DNA of 64,000 nt from Cephalotus follicularis (GCA_001972305.1 BDDD01002691.1:1-64000), one strand, 5' to 3'. Positions 9,424 to 21,302 are shown, numbered from the stretch's first letter. The notes: generated by a model not told the origin, from the sequence alone. Translations and numbers: made by a program.

Positions 9424-10365
9424 GGCCACAAAGTGTTTACCTAAACCAATCTTCAATATAAGTAAAGATAAGTTCCCTGGTGAAAGCTATCTCCACCTAT
9501 AATGAATTTGGAGGGTAAAAGGAAGTTGTTTTATTCTCCTCTCTTCAAGAGCTTGAAGCACCGTAATTTTTCTCTGAAAGAAGAGAAGAATACAGTAAGA
9601 GAAGAAGAGAGAAAAGAGAGAGCAAGTACGGGTGAGAGGAAAGAGAGTTAGGAGAAATTGTGTATTGAAAAAGTCATGTAAAAACTCCTTTTACTATATG
9701 GAGTTTTTAAGTCTCCTTTGCTTGCTCTTCAAGCACACAGTTTTAAACATATTTTCTCTCCTTTTAATCACCCAAGGGCTGGCCAAAAGACAAGGAAAAA
9801 CAAGCCTCAATATTTCGGCCAAAGTGTGTATTAAACACTCAGTTGAACTAGTCAACATATGTAGGCTTCACTTATTTACAATTGGACGATTATGAAAACA
9901 CATTGGGCCATCCATGAACAAAGTCATATTAAGGCATAAATTCAGCCCAAATGGAATGGTGAATCCCTACACCAATAAGCCATAAGCCCATAAGCTCTCT
10001 CCCCAAAAAAAATGCCCAAGTGCACTTGCTAGTGGAAACAAACAACTCTTTGCACGGAACATTTCATTATGGTGATGCTCGAACTCATTTCAATTAAATG
10101 ATATGTTTAGCAAATAAAATGCTCACTAGTAAAGTAACATCTTCCTTAGATATTATCCTTTCACTAAATGATATGTCACTCGACATATCAACCTGTTACA
10201 AAATCAGGCTGGACCAGAAAGCCTGGTTGGTTTCCGGTACAAAGATATATTTCCTAGAAATCCAATGATTCTTGAACAACCATACTGATAGTCCTAAACT
10301 ATCCCATAGCCCTTGTGTGATCTCCAAATCACCCCCGGATCTGTTTACACCACGTCTATCAGTGG
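9424..10365 (-). other. Middle part of the copia LTR, non-coding
   Basis: Sequence of the copia LTR 6646-13225 between its two solo-LTR insertions. It holds a GA-rich stretch (9560-9650) and AT-rich runs. No reading frame here resembles a known protein, and I see no separate element. Confidence 0.5.
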
Positions 10366-11765
10366 TTACCTGTAACGTCCCCGACCCGAGCCCACTAATA
10401 GCTTAAAGAGAACCTCGAGGATCGGTTGCTTTACGTTGGGTGTGAAACATTACATTCTTTAGAATTCTTGTGTCATGCTAACATACATCATCTACTCATG
10501 CTTTTCTCAATAGACAAATCACATGAGCAGAGTCATACTATTCAACATCTTCCATAACCTTAAATTTAAAGCTTAAACATAATCATCTAATATAAATATG
10601 TCATAACCATATCGTTGTTATACATTTACACAGGATCATCCTTTATCATATAATATAGCGGAAAACATTGTCTTATTACATATCAAAACATTTATCCAAC
10701 CATCATTGCATAGTACATTTCCTTTGCAAAGTTTCTTCTTAAGAGCTCCCTTTAAGCTCGTAATCTCCATTCAATCATTTCCTGAAAATATTTTATTTGA
10801 AAACAAACATTGAAAGGAATGAGCTCAAAATAGCTCAGTACGGTGTTTTTATTGTAAACACATTTCATCGTAATCTTTTTCTAGTCAGTACATATAACCA
10901 GAACATTTCATAAAACATATCACTTTTCTAATTACAAACTCGTAACTAGAACATTTCATAAACATAGAAGTCATAAAAACATTAATGAATCCTTTCACAC
11001 TGCTTCACCGGGGCATTGTGCACTCCCCGATTACTATCCTTATATCACATGCATGTCCGCGAGCACTTTACGCTCCCCTAACATTGAGCATCTCGCTCCA
11101 TTCCCCTTGGATCGTAATCCAACGGTGGTTCATTCATTATTTCATCAAACATTTCCTCAATACTTTGAGTGATCAGCTCAAAACATTCATAAAAATCATT
11201 TCATAACATTTCTTTCACAATTCATAAACCTTTCTCTTCATTTCAGTAATTAACTCAAATGCATTCATAAAACAGTCTTGCATAGCTTTTCTAAAACTGA
11301 TAATTCATATAGAAATAAGACTTTTCAGAGAAAACTTGTAACGTAAACATTAAAGTAGACATCTTCACGAATTCTAAAAGCTCAAGATCATAAATATTGG
11401 TTGAGAATTGAATCCGTTATGAATTTTTAAAGAGGCTGGTTCCCTGTTATATCAGTACAGGAGTAGTAAAATGACATAGGGATTTTCATCAAGAATTTGA
11501 CAAAATTTTGAATTCTACAAAACATAGAAGTTAAAGTACACATATTATGGTTTTTGAAACATCAAGACTTTTGTAAATTCATTAAGAAATGAGAAAGATA
11601 TTAATAAAACAATATGCTGTAAAACTAGAAGTAAAACAGTGGATACTTTGGAGAAAATGGGTATAGAATTTCCTTACTTTGCTTTAGAATTCCTTTCTTT
11701 CTTCTCTAGCTGAATTCTCCTCTTCAATCTCAGCAACCAATACTCTCTTCTCAGTTGAACTACAC

Positions 11766-11774
11766 TTATAAATA
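11766..11774 (-). promoter_or_regulatory. TATA box of F-type solo LTR
   Basis: Minus-strand CTATTTATA, a close plant TATA match, in the same place as CTATTTAA at 15307-15314 and CTATTTAAT at 22864-22872 in the two LTRs of F. Confidence 0.55.
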
Positions 11775-12002
11775 GGCTGAATTGGTTGGCTTGGAGAGTG
11801 AGCTTCTCTCTCTCTCTCTTGTGAGTCATCTCTCCAAAATAGCCCATGTGCCTAAATTCAATCCAATCCAATGGTGACACTTATAATAACATCTGATAAT
11901 ATCTCAAATTTTTCTCCCCTGGCCTACTACGTGTCCATAATTAATAAAAATTAACCCACCAAAGGACAAAAGTCAGATTTGGGCAACTAGTCTGCAGAAC
12001 AA

Positions 12003-12148
12003 AGCGTTGCCGCTTTTCTCCAAGCGTCGCCGCTTACGGGTCTCGTACAAGTCAACTGACACACTTGACTTCAAAGTGTCGACGTTTACATTTAGAGCGC
12101 CGTCAGTTGCCTCCAAAGCGCTGACGCTTTCTCGTAAGCGTCGAACCC
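12003..12148. promoter_or_regulatory. Phased TCGA-palindrome array in F-type solo LTR
   Basis: Copies of AAGCGTCGACGCTT type, with centres near 12008, 12028, 12080, 12101, 12122 and 12142 (20, 52, 21, 21, 20 bp). It lies about 230-370 bp upstream of the minus-strand TATA box at 11766, i.e. in U3. Confidence 0.65.
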
Positions 12149-13225
12149 CCCGAGCATAGGGTCATACTACGGGTCCCTCGAAATATTTGCCAATTACACA
12201 ATAGCAATCATCTTTCTATAATTAATATCTTTAATGGAAATTCGGGTCATTACATTACCAGACTAACCAGTACTTTGTTCTCATCTCGGCATATGTGTCA
12301 TGTATCTCTCATCATCTTGGCTCCGACTGTGGACTAGGGTTTGGATTAATGTCAACCCCAGATAAAACCGTGATAACTATAATTTTTTGAATGCATTGAG
12401 ACTATTGGAAGACATCCATGGAAACCTCGTTTCCATCTCCGAGTGCTTTGCCAAGACATTAAGTCTTCAATGGTCACAGATGTCATAGAGCCTATAACAT
12501 TCAACACAGGTGTGATGATCCCATCTTGCTCACTCGCCCATACATCTCAATGCTGCTCCCACAAGGCCCAAAGATAACCCATTTTCCAGCACTTGGCTAG
12601 TGCTGGGGAAGGCAAAAATCAAAGCCAAGCGATCATTACATAATGCATGCCAGCCGCTCAGGTCTAATGATACAACGTAGACTAAGACCTAATAGTCACC
12701 ATAGACTATACACTACCGAAACAAATAGGACTCCTTTTGACAAAGTTGTTGACGTTCCAAATAGGGTTCCTATGGTGGGTCGGTTCTGTGTCATGCTCTC
12801 AGCATGCACCCGCATCAGCTTTAGGGTAAACCCAAATGGCAATGAGATGATCCATCCTCCCAGTTACAATAGGAGCACGCATAACACGATAAGTCTTTGC
12901 GGTTCATCAATTGCCCTAAGAAAGTGAACCTATGACTCAGAACGTTTGTCAGAAGGGAATAAGGATCTCATTTGCATAGCCACCCAGGCACGAGATCCAA
13001 CCCATCGGTTTACATGGCACTATATGGGTATTCAGTTAACCTGGTCATTAACTTATCCGATTCAACGATTTGGGATTGTACATATAGCTAAAATGCCAAT
13101 TGTTACTGAATATGCACAATTGAACATGAATGGAACTAAGAATGTATTGACTAAGAGTGTATCATATGTTAATAACACATGTCTGCAGCCATCTCTTGGC
13201 TTGCAGGGACACCCCATATCTAACA

Positions 13226-13755
13226 GTAAACCCTTGAGTTGGGACATATAAATGTCCACTTCAAGTGACCCGTTTAAGAATGCGGTCTTGACATCCATTT
13301 CCCATATCTTATAGTCATAATGACTGCCAATAGCAAGCAAAATCTGAATGGATTTGAGCATCGCAACTAGTGAGAAAGTTTCGGTTTAATCGACACCATG
13401 TCGTTGTCTATACCATTTTGTGAGCAATCGCGCTTTGTATGTCACAATCTTTCCATTTGGGGTAATCTTCTTCTTAAAGATCCAATTGCAACGGATAGGC
13501 ACTATGCCTTCGAAAGCTTCGACCAAGTTAATAACTTGGTTGGCGTACATGCAATCCATCTCGTATTTCATGGCTCCTAGCCATGCCTGGGATTCAGTTC
13601 CCTACACTGCTTCGTAATAGTTGGCAATCTCATCATCTTCAATGATGTTTGGTTCATCAGTACCCTTGACTAGAAAACCATATCTCTCAGGTGTTGTCGA
13701 AACTCCACCTTATCTCCACACTGGAGGAGTGCCTGACTGAGATCCCATCTAAGGC
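13226..13755 (-). pseudogene. Copia reverse-transcriptase region (host element), part 1
   Basis: Minus-strand reading shows the Ty1/copia RT start: WIFKKKITPNGKIVTYKARL, then the conserved DVKTAFLNGSLEVDIYM, and further upstream a TPERYGFLV phrase with an acidic patch that precedes RT in many copia elements. The RT is interrupted at 13225 by the copia LTR and at 13760 by element F; the upstream part resumes at 23715. It is a fossil with a few breaks besides these insertions. Lineage within copia is not resolved. Confidence 0.8.
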
Positions 13756-15535
13756 TGAGATGTAACGACCCCGACCTGAGCTCGCTAATAGCTCAAAGTG
13801 AACTCCGAGGATCGGTTGCGTTACGTTGGGTGTGAAACGTTACATCCTTTGGTACTATTCTCTAAAAGTACACCACATCATAAACTCATGTCTTGCAACA
13901 TCATACATAATCTTAAATTCAAACTTTACACATAATCATCTGATATAAAGATGTCATAACCATATCGTTGGTCTACATTACACAGGATCATTCTTCTACA
14001 TAAACATATAATACAGCGGAAAACTTTGTTCTTATTACATATCAAAACATTAATGCAAATATCATCGCATAGCCTTTCTTTCACAAAAACTCCTTCTTAA
14101 GAGCTTCCTCTAATCTCGTAATCTCCATTCATTCATTTCCTAAAAACATTTTATTTGAAAACAACATTGAAAGGAATGAGCTCAAAATACCTCAGTAAGG
14201 TGTTTTTATAGTAAACACGTTTCATCATAACAATTTTCTAGTCAATACATATAACTAGAACATTTCATAAAACATATTACTTTTCTAGTTAATATCATAA
14301 CTAGATCATTTCGTAAACATGAAATTCATAAAAACCTTAATGAACCCTTTACACCGCTTCACCGGGACATTGTGCACTCCCCGACTACTATCCTTACATC
14401 ACATGCATGTCCGTGAGCATCTCGCTCCGTTAACATTGAGCATCTCGCTCCATTCCCCTTGGATCGAAATCCAAGGGTGGTTCATTCATCATTTACTTTG
14501 AGTGATCAGCTCAAAGCAATCGTAAAAATCATTTCATAACATCTCTTTTACAATTCATAAACCTTTCTCTTCATTTGAGTAATTGACTCAAAAGAGTTCA
14601 TAAAAACAGTTTTGTATAGCTTAACTAAAACTGATAATTCATATAGAAATAAGCATTTTCAGAGAAAACTTAAAACATAAACATTAAATTAGACATCTTT
14701 ATGAATTCATAAAGCTTAAGATCATAACAATTGGTTGACAATTGAATCCGTTATGAATTTTTGAAAGTGGCTGGTTCCATATGAAAATAGGGCATGAGCA
14801 GTAAAATGAAACATCAATTCTCATCAAGAATTTGACAGAATTTCGAGGAAAATCAAACATAAAAGTTAAAGAGGACATCTTAAGGTTTTGAAAACATCCA
14901 ACCATTAAATTTGTAATCAGGAAACGAGCAAGATATTATTTAAAGAAGTTGCTGCATAATCCAGGAATAAAATAGTACCCAGACAGCAATTTAAAACATG
15001 AATTTCCATCAAGAAAGCGACAGAATCTTGAAACATGCAATGCATAACAGTTGAAGAGGACATCCTAGCGTTTCCAGAACATCCAACCATTCAAAATTTC
15101 ATCAACAATTGAACAAGATATCAAAAGAACAATCTGCTGCATAATTGAAAGCAAAACAGGGGATGCTTTGTAGAGAATGGGTATAGAATTTCCTTACTTT
15201 GCTTTAGAATTTCTTTCTCTTTTGCTCTCCACGAATTCTCCACTTCACACTCAGCAGGAACACTTTCTTTCTCAGCCAAAATGACTGAGTTCAACCCTCT
15301 TAGCCGTTAAATAGAAGGATTACTTGGGAGGCAAGTCTTCCCCCCTCTCACACAACTCAATTTCCTCTCATAGCAGCCCATGTGTTTAAATTCAACCAAT
15401 CCAAGTGTTTACACCTATTAGATTACCAAATAACATCTCATATCATCCTCCCCTGGCCTGCCACGTGTCCAAAATTAAAGATTTTTACTCACAAAATGAC
15501 AAAAAGCCAGATTTTGCATTTTGTCTATAACTCAA

Positions 15536-15867
15536 AGCGTCGACGTTTTCTTTCTAAGCGTCGCCAGTCACGGGCTTGACCTGAGTTTTTCACTTCTATC
15601 CCAACTAAAGCGCTGATGCTTTCTTACAAAGCGTCGTCGCTTTAACTCTTCATCCAGGTCAACTGACACTCTTGACTTCAAAGCGTCAACGTTTAAATTT
15701 AGAGCATCGTCCGTTGCCCAAAGCGTCGACTCCTTCTCGTAAGCATCGCCGGTGTGAGGGCTTCGTCCAATTTACCGTTGCACTGATTTAAAGCGCAGAT
15801 AGAAGGGGTCTAAGCGTCGCCCGTTACTAACCAAGCGTCGACGCTTGAAGTGGAACTGTCGGCGCTT
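15536..15867. promoter_or_regulatory. Phased TCGA-palindrome array, left LTR of F
   Basis: Twelve copies of AAGCGTCGACGCTT type with centres near 15541, 15562, 15614, 15635, 15687, 15708, 15727, 15747, 15797, 15818, 15839 and 15860; spacings alternate between about 21 and about 51 bp. It lies 230-550 bp upstream of the TATA word in element orientation. Confidence 0.65.
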
Positions 15868-15956
15868 TAGTCAATTTTTTTTTGTCAACTCTTAGCCTTT
15901 TAGATTGACGCTTTCAACATGACATCCATCGAAAACAAATATCCAATTTCAATTTT

Positions 15957-16075
15957 CTTCCGGGGGCGCTGCCCCCGAGCCCCTTCCCGCTGACTGGGCA
16001 GCGGGACCCCCCGTCCGCTCACCTGGGACTGGAACCCCCGAACCCCCTGAGCGTAGGGTCATACTACGGGTCCCT
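15957..16075 (-). other. GC-rich hairpin block in F LTR
   Basis: GGGGGCGCTGCCCCC at 15961-15975 is a perfect stem-loop core, followed by CCCGCTGACTGGGCAGCGGG, a second hairpin. The block stands out in an AT-rich LTR and recurs at 23517-23632. It lies just inside the upstream end of the LTR in element orientation. The solo LTR 10371-12254 lacks it. Confidence 0.7.
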
Positions 16076-16189
16076 TGAACAATTTGCCAATTTACACAAT
16101 AGCAATCATTTTCCATAATTAATATCTTACATGGAAATTTGGGTCATTACAATCTACCCTCCTTACAAAAATTTTGTCCTCAAAATTTG

Positions 16190-16420
16190 TTATACATTAG
16201 ACTTAAAAAGATGAGGGTACTCTTGTCTCATGGTGTCTTCCAACTCCCAGGTGGCTTCTTCAACTTCGTGGTTTTTCCATAAAATTTGTACTAACGGAAC
16301 GGTCTTGGTCCGCAGGACTTGTTCTTTGTAATCCAGGATCTCCACTGGTTGTTCGTTGTATGACAAGTCTTCATGCACTTGAATAGGCTCAACTCTTAGA
16401 ACATGAAATGGGTTGGCCAT
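16190..16420 (-). pseudogene. Chromodomain of element F
   Basis: C-terminal chromodomain of the integrase, thought to guide chromovirus integration to marked heterochromatin. The reading LVQILWKNHEVEEATWELEDTMRQEYPHLF has the expected W..H...EATWE signature of plant chromovirus chromodomains. It ends the pol region some 40 bp before the purine-rich tract and LTR. Confidence 0.85.
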
Positions 16421-16453
16421 ATATTTTTGTAGTAGAGATACATGGAATACGTT

Positions 16454-17590
16454 CTATACATGAGATAAACTTGGTGGCAAGGCAAGCCTATACGCAACTT
16501 CTCCTATCTTTTCCAAAATCTCATATGGTTCGATGTATCGGGGACTAAGCTTTCCCTTCTTGCCAAACCGCATCACTCCTTTCCATGGCGATACCTTGAA
16601 AAAAACGCGATCTCCCACTTCCAACTGTAACTCTCTTCGTCTCTTGTCCGCATAGCTCTTCTGTCTACTTTGGGCCGTTAAGAGGCGTTTTCGAATCAGT
16701 TTTACTTTTTCGGTAGTTACTTGTACTATTTCTGGTCCCAATAACTTCCGTTCTCCTAGCTCTTCCCAATAAATAGGCGGTCGACATCTTCGTCCATAAA
16801 GTGCTTCAAAAGGTGCCATCTGTATGCTTGCTTGGAAACTATTGTTGTAAGCAAACTCAATCAGAGTAACATGTTGTTCCCAATTCCCTTGGAAATCTAT
16901 AACACAAGCATGTAACATGTCTTCCAAAGTCTGTATAGTCCGTTCTGATTGCCCGTCTGTCTGCGAATGGTACGCCATACTAAAATTCAACCTTGTACCC
17001 AAAGCATCCTGTAAACTCTTCCAAAAGCGTGATGTGAAACGGGGATCTCGATCCGAAACGATCGATACTGGTACACCATGTTATCTAATGATCTCTTGTT
17101 CATAAATCCTTGCTAGTTGACTCAATGAATGGCTGTCCTTGATTGGTAGAAAATGAGCCGACTTTATTAAACGATCCACAATCACCCATATTGCATTATT
17201 CCCTTTAGCGGTCCTTGGCAGTCCTGTCACGAAGTCCATACTAATATGCTCCCACTTCCATTCTGGTATGGGAAGCGATTGTAAGGTTCCTTTCGGCAGC
17301 TGATGCTCAGCCTTCACTTGTTGACAAACAAGACATCTTGACACAAAGTCCGCAATTTCTCTTTTCATATTATTCCACCAACAGAGATCTCGCAAATCTC
17401 TATACATCTTTGTACTTCCAGGGTGTACTGAGAAATTTAAACTATGTGCTTCCGTCATTAGTTCCTCTTTAAATTCTGCCTTATCTGGAACGCATAATCT
17501 TGTATCGAATCTCAATACGTTGTCGGCTCCCAAGTTGAAGCGCGATACTTTTCCATTTTTTACTCCCTCTGCTATTTCCTTAAATTCCAA
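16454..17590 (-). pseudogene. Integrase of element F
   Basis: Catalyses insertion of the cDNA. Visible on the minus strand are the zinc-binding region (YRDLRDLCWWNNMK..., CLVCQQVKAEH), the catalytic core (WEHISMDFVTGLP, then the [18 protein letters not shown] block with its catalytic Glu nearby) and the GPY/F module near the end ([28 protein letters not shown]). The region carries breaks. Confidence 0.88.
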
Positions 17591-17599
17591 GTCCTCAAA

Positions 17600-18260
17600 C
17601 TAACTTTGCTTTATTCTCTCAACTAGAGAAGGTTGTGCTATGACTTGAAATAGGGAAGCCCATTCTTCTTGTCTTATCACTTCCAAGTTCATCCCTTGGA
17701 AATCTCTTATCAAATCTTCATGTGTAGTGATCATCATTGCCAAGTTCCCCGTACTTTTATGACCTAGGGCGTCTGCCACAACATTTGCTTTACCCGGATG
17801 GTATTGAATGGTGCAATCGTAATCTTTGATAAGCTCTAACCATCTCCTTTTCCTCATGTTTAACTCCTTTTGGGTGAAATTATACTTGAGGCTTTTGTGG
17901 TCGGTGAAGATTTCACACTTCGCTCCATATAGATAGTGTCTCCAAATCTTCAGCGCGAAGATAACTGCGGCCAATTCCAAATCATGCGTAGGATAATTCT
18001 GTTCATGTGCTTTAAGCTTTCTTGAAGCATAGGCAATCACTTTTCCTTGTTGCATCAGCACGCAACCAAGTCCTTTGTGAGATGCATCACTATACACCAC
18101 AAAACTTTCTGATTCTGTTGGTAATGCTAATATCGGGGCATTCATCAGTCTTTCTTTCAATTCCAAGAAACACTTCTCGCATTGGTCGGACCACTCGAAC
18201 TTTACATTCTTCTGCGTCAACCGTGTGAGTGGGTTCGCAATACGAGATAAATTCTCAACA
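17600..18260 (-). pseudogene. RNase H of element F
   Basis: Degrades the RNA of RNA-DNA hybrids during reverse transcription. Signature phrases are [30 protein letters not shown], then [25 protein letters not shown] and FTDHKSLKY, followed by the [13 protein letters not shown] motif. It follows RT directly, as in all Ty3/gypsy pol. Confidence 0.88.
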
Positions 18261-18329
18261 AACCTTCGATAATAGCCTGCTAGTCCCAGAAAACTCCGTA
18301 TCTCTGCTACTAAGGTAGGTCTCTGCCAT

Positions 18330-18990
18330 TATCTTATCTCTTCTGTCTTAGTGGGATCCACAGAGATGCCCTTCTGTGTGATCACATGTCCCAGGAAGGA
18401 TACCTCTTCTATCCAGAACTGGTATTTGTTGAACTTAGAGTAGAGCTGCTCCTTCCGCAGTATCTGTAATACACGGGTTAAATGCTCCTCGTGCTCCTCC
18501 CTACTCTTTGAGTATACTAGGATGTCATCAATGAAGACTATAACGAACTGATCCAAAAATTCATTGAAGATCTTGTTCAACAAACTCATAAACACCGCTG
18601 CAGCATTTGTTAATCCAAACGACATTACCAGAAACTCGTAATGCCCATATCTTGTCTGAAAAGCAGTTTTTGGTATATCCTCTTTCTTGACTTTCACTTG
18701 ATGATAGCCCGATCGAAGATCAATCTTTGAGAAGTATCGAGCATTCGTAAGTAGGTCAAACAAGTCATCAATCCTTGGTAGTGGGTACTTGTTCTTAATG
18801 CTGACTTGATTCAACTATCGGTAGTCAATGCAGAGTCTCAATGTCCCGTCCTTCTTTTTCACGAACAATACCGGTGCACCCCATGGTGATACACTCGGTC
18901 GGATAAATCATTTATCCAAAAGCTCTTGTAATTGATCCTTCAATTCTTTCAGCTCAGTTGGTGCCATACGGTAAGGGCTCTTTGAAATAG
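18330..18990 (-). pseudogene. Reverse transcriptase of element F
   Basis: RNA-dependent DNA polymerase. The minus strand shows the conserved order: [56 protein letters not shown], and the catalytic FIDDILVYS, then the FLGHVI thumb region. All core motifs are recognisable, with some breaks. Confidence 0.88.
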
Positions 18991-19329
18991 GAGCTGTTCC
19001 CGTTACCACATCAATAGTAAACTCCACTTCTCGATCCGGTGGCATACCGAGTAAATCTTCAGGAAAAACATTGGTGAACTCCTTAACAACATGTAACTCT
19101 TCTATCTTGATCTTCTATTTATTAATATCCATGACATAGGGAAGATAGCCTTCGCATCCTCTTTCCAACAATCGTTTAGCTTGCATCGACGATATGATCT
19201 TTAAGGGTTCACTGGCTTCCATGCTTTGGAAAACAAACTCAAGTTGTTCCGGTATAGCAAACCTAACTTCCTTCTTAAAACAGTCAACACTAGCATGATT
19301 CACCGAAATCCAATCCATGCCTAGTATGA

Positions 19330-19690
19330 CGTCAAACTATAGGATTGCTAGAGGTACTAAGTCTACTAGCATCATCCTATCACATAATATTAGGTCACAA
19401 GACTTATATACTTTGTCAGCCACCAAGGTATTACCACTTGGGGTTTCAACAGCTAAACCTATCTCCAAATCTTGTGATGGGGTACTTAAATATCGTGCAA
19501 AAGATAAAGACACAAAAGAATGCTTCGCCCGCGTATCAAACAATACATATGCAGATCTAGAGCATATAGGAAAAGTACCTGTCACCACATCATTGGGATT
19601 TTCCACCTCTTCAACCGTCATGGCATAGGTTCTTGCTGGTGCTCTTTGTTGCTGGGCTCCGTTCCCTCCTTGCCCTCCCATCTTCGGTCA
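19330..19690 (-). pseudogene. Protease region of element F
   Basis: Aspartic protease that processes gag-pol. The phrase AYVLFDT.AKHSFVS corresponds to the gypsy active-site context (usually DTGA.HSF), followed by a typical hydrophobic strand and DLVPL. It lies between the gag zinc-knuckle region and RT. Confidence 0.75.
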
Positions 19691-19789
19691 GGTGCATTGA
19701 TTAGACACATGTCCTTCTTTCCCACAGTTGTAGCATCTGATCGCCCTTTGATTTGGAGTTTGATTTGGTCCTTGTTAACACTCTTTAGC

Positions 19790-20661
19790 TAAGTGTCCTT
19801 GCTTTCCACATTTGTAACACACTCCCGTCCCATATAAGCATTTTCCACGGTGTCTTTTCCCACATTCTTGACAAATTTTTTAGTCTTGTCCTCCATCGGA
19901 CCTTGCTTTCTTATGCTTACTGTTAGAGGATTCACCTGTTTTCCTCTTCCCTTGCCCTTGTTCAGCCCGTCTTTGCTGATATCTTTGGTTATCAATTTCT
20001 ATCCTCAGTGCACACCTCAAAACTGCGTCGTACGTTTGCAGGTCTTGTGCTACCACCAGCCTTCGGATATAAGACTTCAAACCATGAGAAAATCTAGTAG
20101 CCCTTCTCTCTTCTGTGGACACTAGATGAGTTGCATATCGGGACATCCTTGCGAAATTTGCCTCGTATTGAGCCACTGTTTCAGACTCACCTTGTTCCAG
20201 TTGGAGAAAATCTTCCTCCATTTTATCCTTCAAGGCTTGCGAAAATATTTGTTCATAAATATTTCTTTGAACCCTTCCCACATTATGGCTTCTCTTTCTC
20301 GACGTGTCTTTGTCCTTTCAATCATACACCACCATTGATCCGCCTCTCCATCTAACTTGTATATTGAAAACTCTACTTTCTGTCGGTCTGTGCAATCCAT
20401 CGCTCTAAAAATCTTCTCGTTCCCTTGGATCCATGTTTCTGCTTCCAAAGGATCGGTTGTTCCCGAAAAGATTTTCGGATTGTGCCTTGCAAACTGCTCT
20501 AGCATCGGTCTTGAGGGTGGGTGCTCTTGATGATGATTGTCATTGTTGTCGGTAATAACTTGAGCCAATCTGTTTAAAATCGCGCTCAGCGAATTATCAT
20601 CCTCGTTGTTTTGTGCGTTCGCGTTTCTTCTTTGTCCTCTTCCTCTTCTCGCGTCAGCCAT
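19790..20661 (-). pseudogene. Gag of element F
   Basis: Capsid and nucleocapsid polyprotein. The N-terminal part (MADARRGRGQRRNANAQNN...) leads into the retrotransposon gag core with EAETWI, AMDCTDRQKVEFSIYKLDGEA and QWW, then the LEQGESETVAQYEANFARM and a basic, Lys/Arg-rich linker before the zinc-knuckle region. A start at 20661 is reasonable because the arginine-rich N-terminus follows directly. The region carries breaks. Confidence 0.85.
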
Positions 20662-20859
20662 CTAGTTAGCATCTATAGGTTAGTTCTTAATCTTAAGTAA
20701 TTCTACTCATATGCTAGGTAAAGCAGTTAAATTCTAATGCTCAAGATCATACAAGGAACTAACAGCTTTATTTATCTTATAAACCTTTATACATTTCCTA
20801 CTTCCTTTCACACTTATGTCACATATAAACAATTTTACAAAATCTTTCTTATCGTTACC

Positions 20860-21270
20860 CTAGTCTTCATCACTAGGGATATCATCGTCAGGCAACTCCT
20901 GATGAATCCGCCTTATCATCATTCGGAGGTTCTCTCTCACACCAGTCATTACAATGTCATTAAGTCCACAAATATATCTCATAAGTACCCTAAGGCCAGT
21001 TTTAATCTCTCTTAGGATTTCGTCTTTCCTTTCTAACTCTTCATGGTACTCTGCCTCCATCTGGTAAATGTGTGTATAGAATTGCTCTCTATTATTTGCC
21101 ACCATTTGTCTTAACTCTTTCTTTTCTTCACGTAATTGTTGGTTTTCAGCTATCAGGGTTGGTACTCGCCAGTGTACCGTTTTGGATGACCCACAACAGG
21201 AGAATCCTGTACTAGAATTGGAGTTGGATTCGGTCGTTGATGACATCTGAAAATAGGTTAGCAAATACAC
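20860..21270 (-). CDS. Extra leader ORF of element F, coiled-coil protein, unknown function
   Basis: A 136-codon minus-strand frame between the primer-binding site (21303-21314) and gag (starts 20661), where chromoviruses usually have only untranslated leader. The first likely start may be Met9 (MSSTTESNS), which directly follows CTAACCTATTTTCAG, a good 3' splice-site look-alike. Residues about 38-96 are heptad-like and highly charged (AENQQLREEKKELRQMV; EYHEELERKDEILREI), predicting a coiled coil; the tail is acidic (PDDDIPSDED). A short Cys pair (SCCGSS) occurs near the N-terminus. I do not recognise the protein. B and D have no equivalent at this place. It could be a captured host fragment or an uncharacterised accessory protein of this lineage. 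Confidence 0.55.
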   Translation of the reverse strand: MYLLTYFQMSSTTESNSNSSTGFSCCGSSKTVHWRVPTLIAENQQLREEKKELRQMVANNREQFYTHIYQMEAEYHEELERKDEILREIKTGLRVLMRYICGLNDIVMTGVRENLRMMIRRIHQELPDDDIPSDED

Positions 21271-21302
21271 AAATCATATCCTCAACACGTATCACAATTA
21301 TC

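Larger units (their letters stand above)
10371..12254 (-). mobile_element. Solo LTR (1.9 kb), F-type chromovirus family
   Basis: Plus-strand reading TGTAACGTCC...GGGTCATTACA, with TSD TTACC at 10366-10370 and 12255-12259. It matches the LTRs of element F along most of its length and has the same orientation as F, but is about 500 bp shorter, without the GC-rich hairpin block found in F. It includes a good minus-strand TATA word (CTATTTATA, 11766-11774) and an upstream palindrome array. Confidence 0.93.
6646..13225 (-). mobile_element. Copia LTR split by two solo LTRs
   Basis: Minus-strand LTR that starts TGTTAGATATGGGG at 13225 and ends CCATTCCTACA at 6646, next to a primer-binding site. Removing the two solo LTRs (7096-9418, 10371-12254) leaves about 2.36 kb. 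It is homologous to the plus-strand copia LTR at 58701-61340; shared phrases include GAGGATGGATC..CTCAT and GTTTACCCTAAAGCTGATGC (here at about 12811-12830, there at 59090-59109). On its right side it abuts reverse-transcriptase sequence with no RNase H or polypurine tract between, as expected if this element inserted into another copia element's RT. The part nearest the end carries several AAACCCTA words. Confidence 0.8.
13761..16151 (-). repeat. Left (3') LTR of element F
   Basis: Plus-strand reading TGTAACGACCCC...GGGTCATTACA. It contains a minus-strand TATA word at 15307-15314, the palindrome array 15536-15866 and a GC-rich hairpin block at 15957-16070. Same length as the right LTR. Confidence 0.93.

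Noticed and set aside
15957-16075. GC-rich block as a host CpG-island promoter or rRNA piece
   Set aside because: It is repeated at the same place in both LTRs of F and forms hairpins; it belongs to the element.
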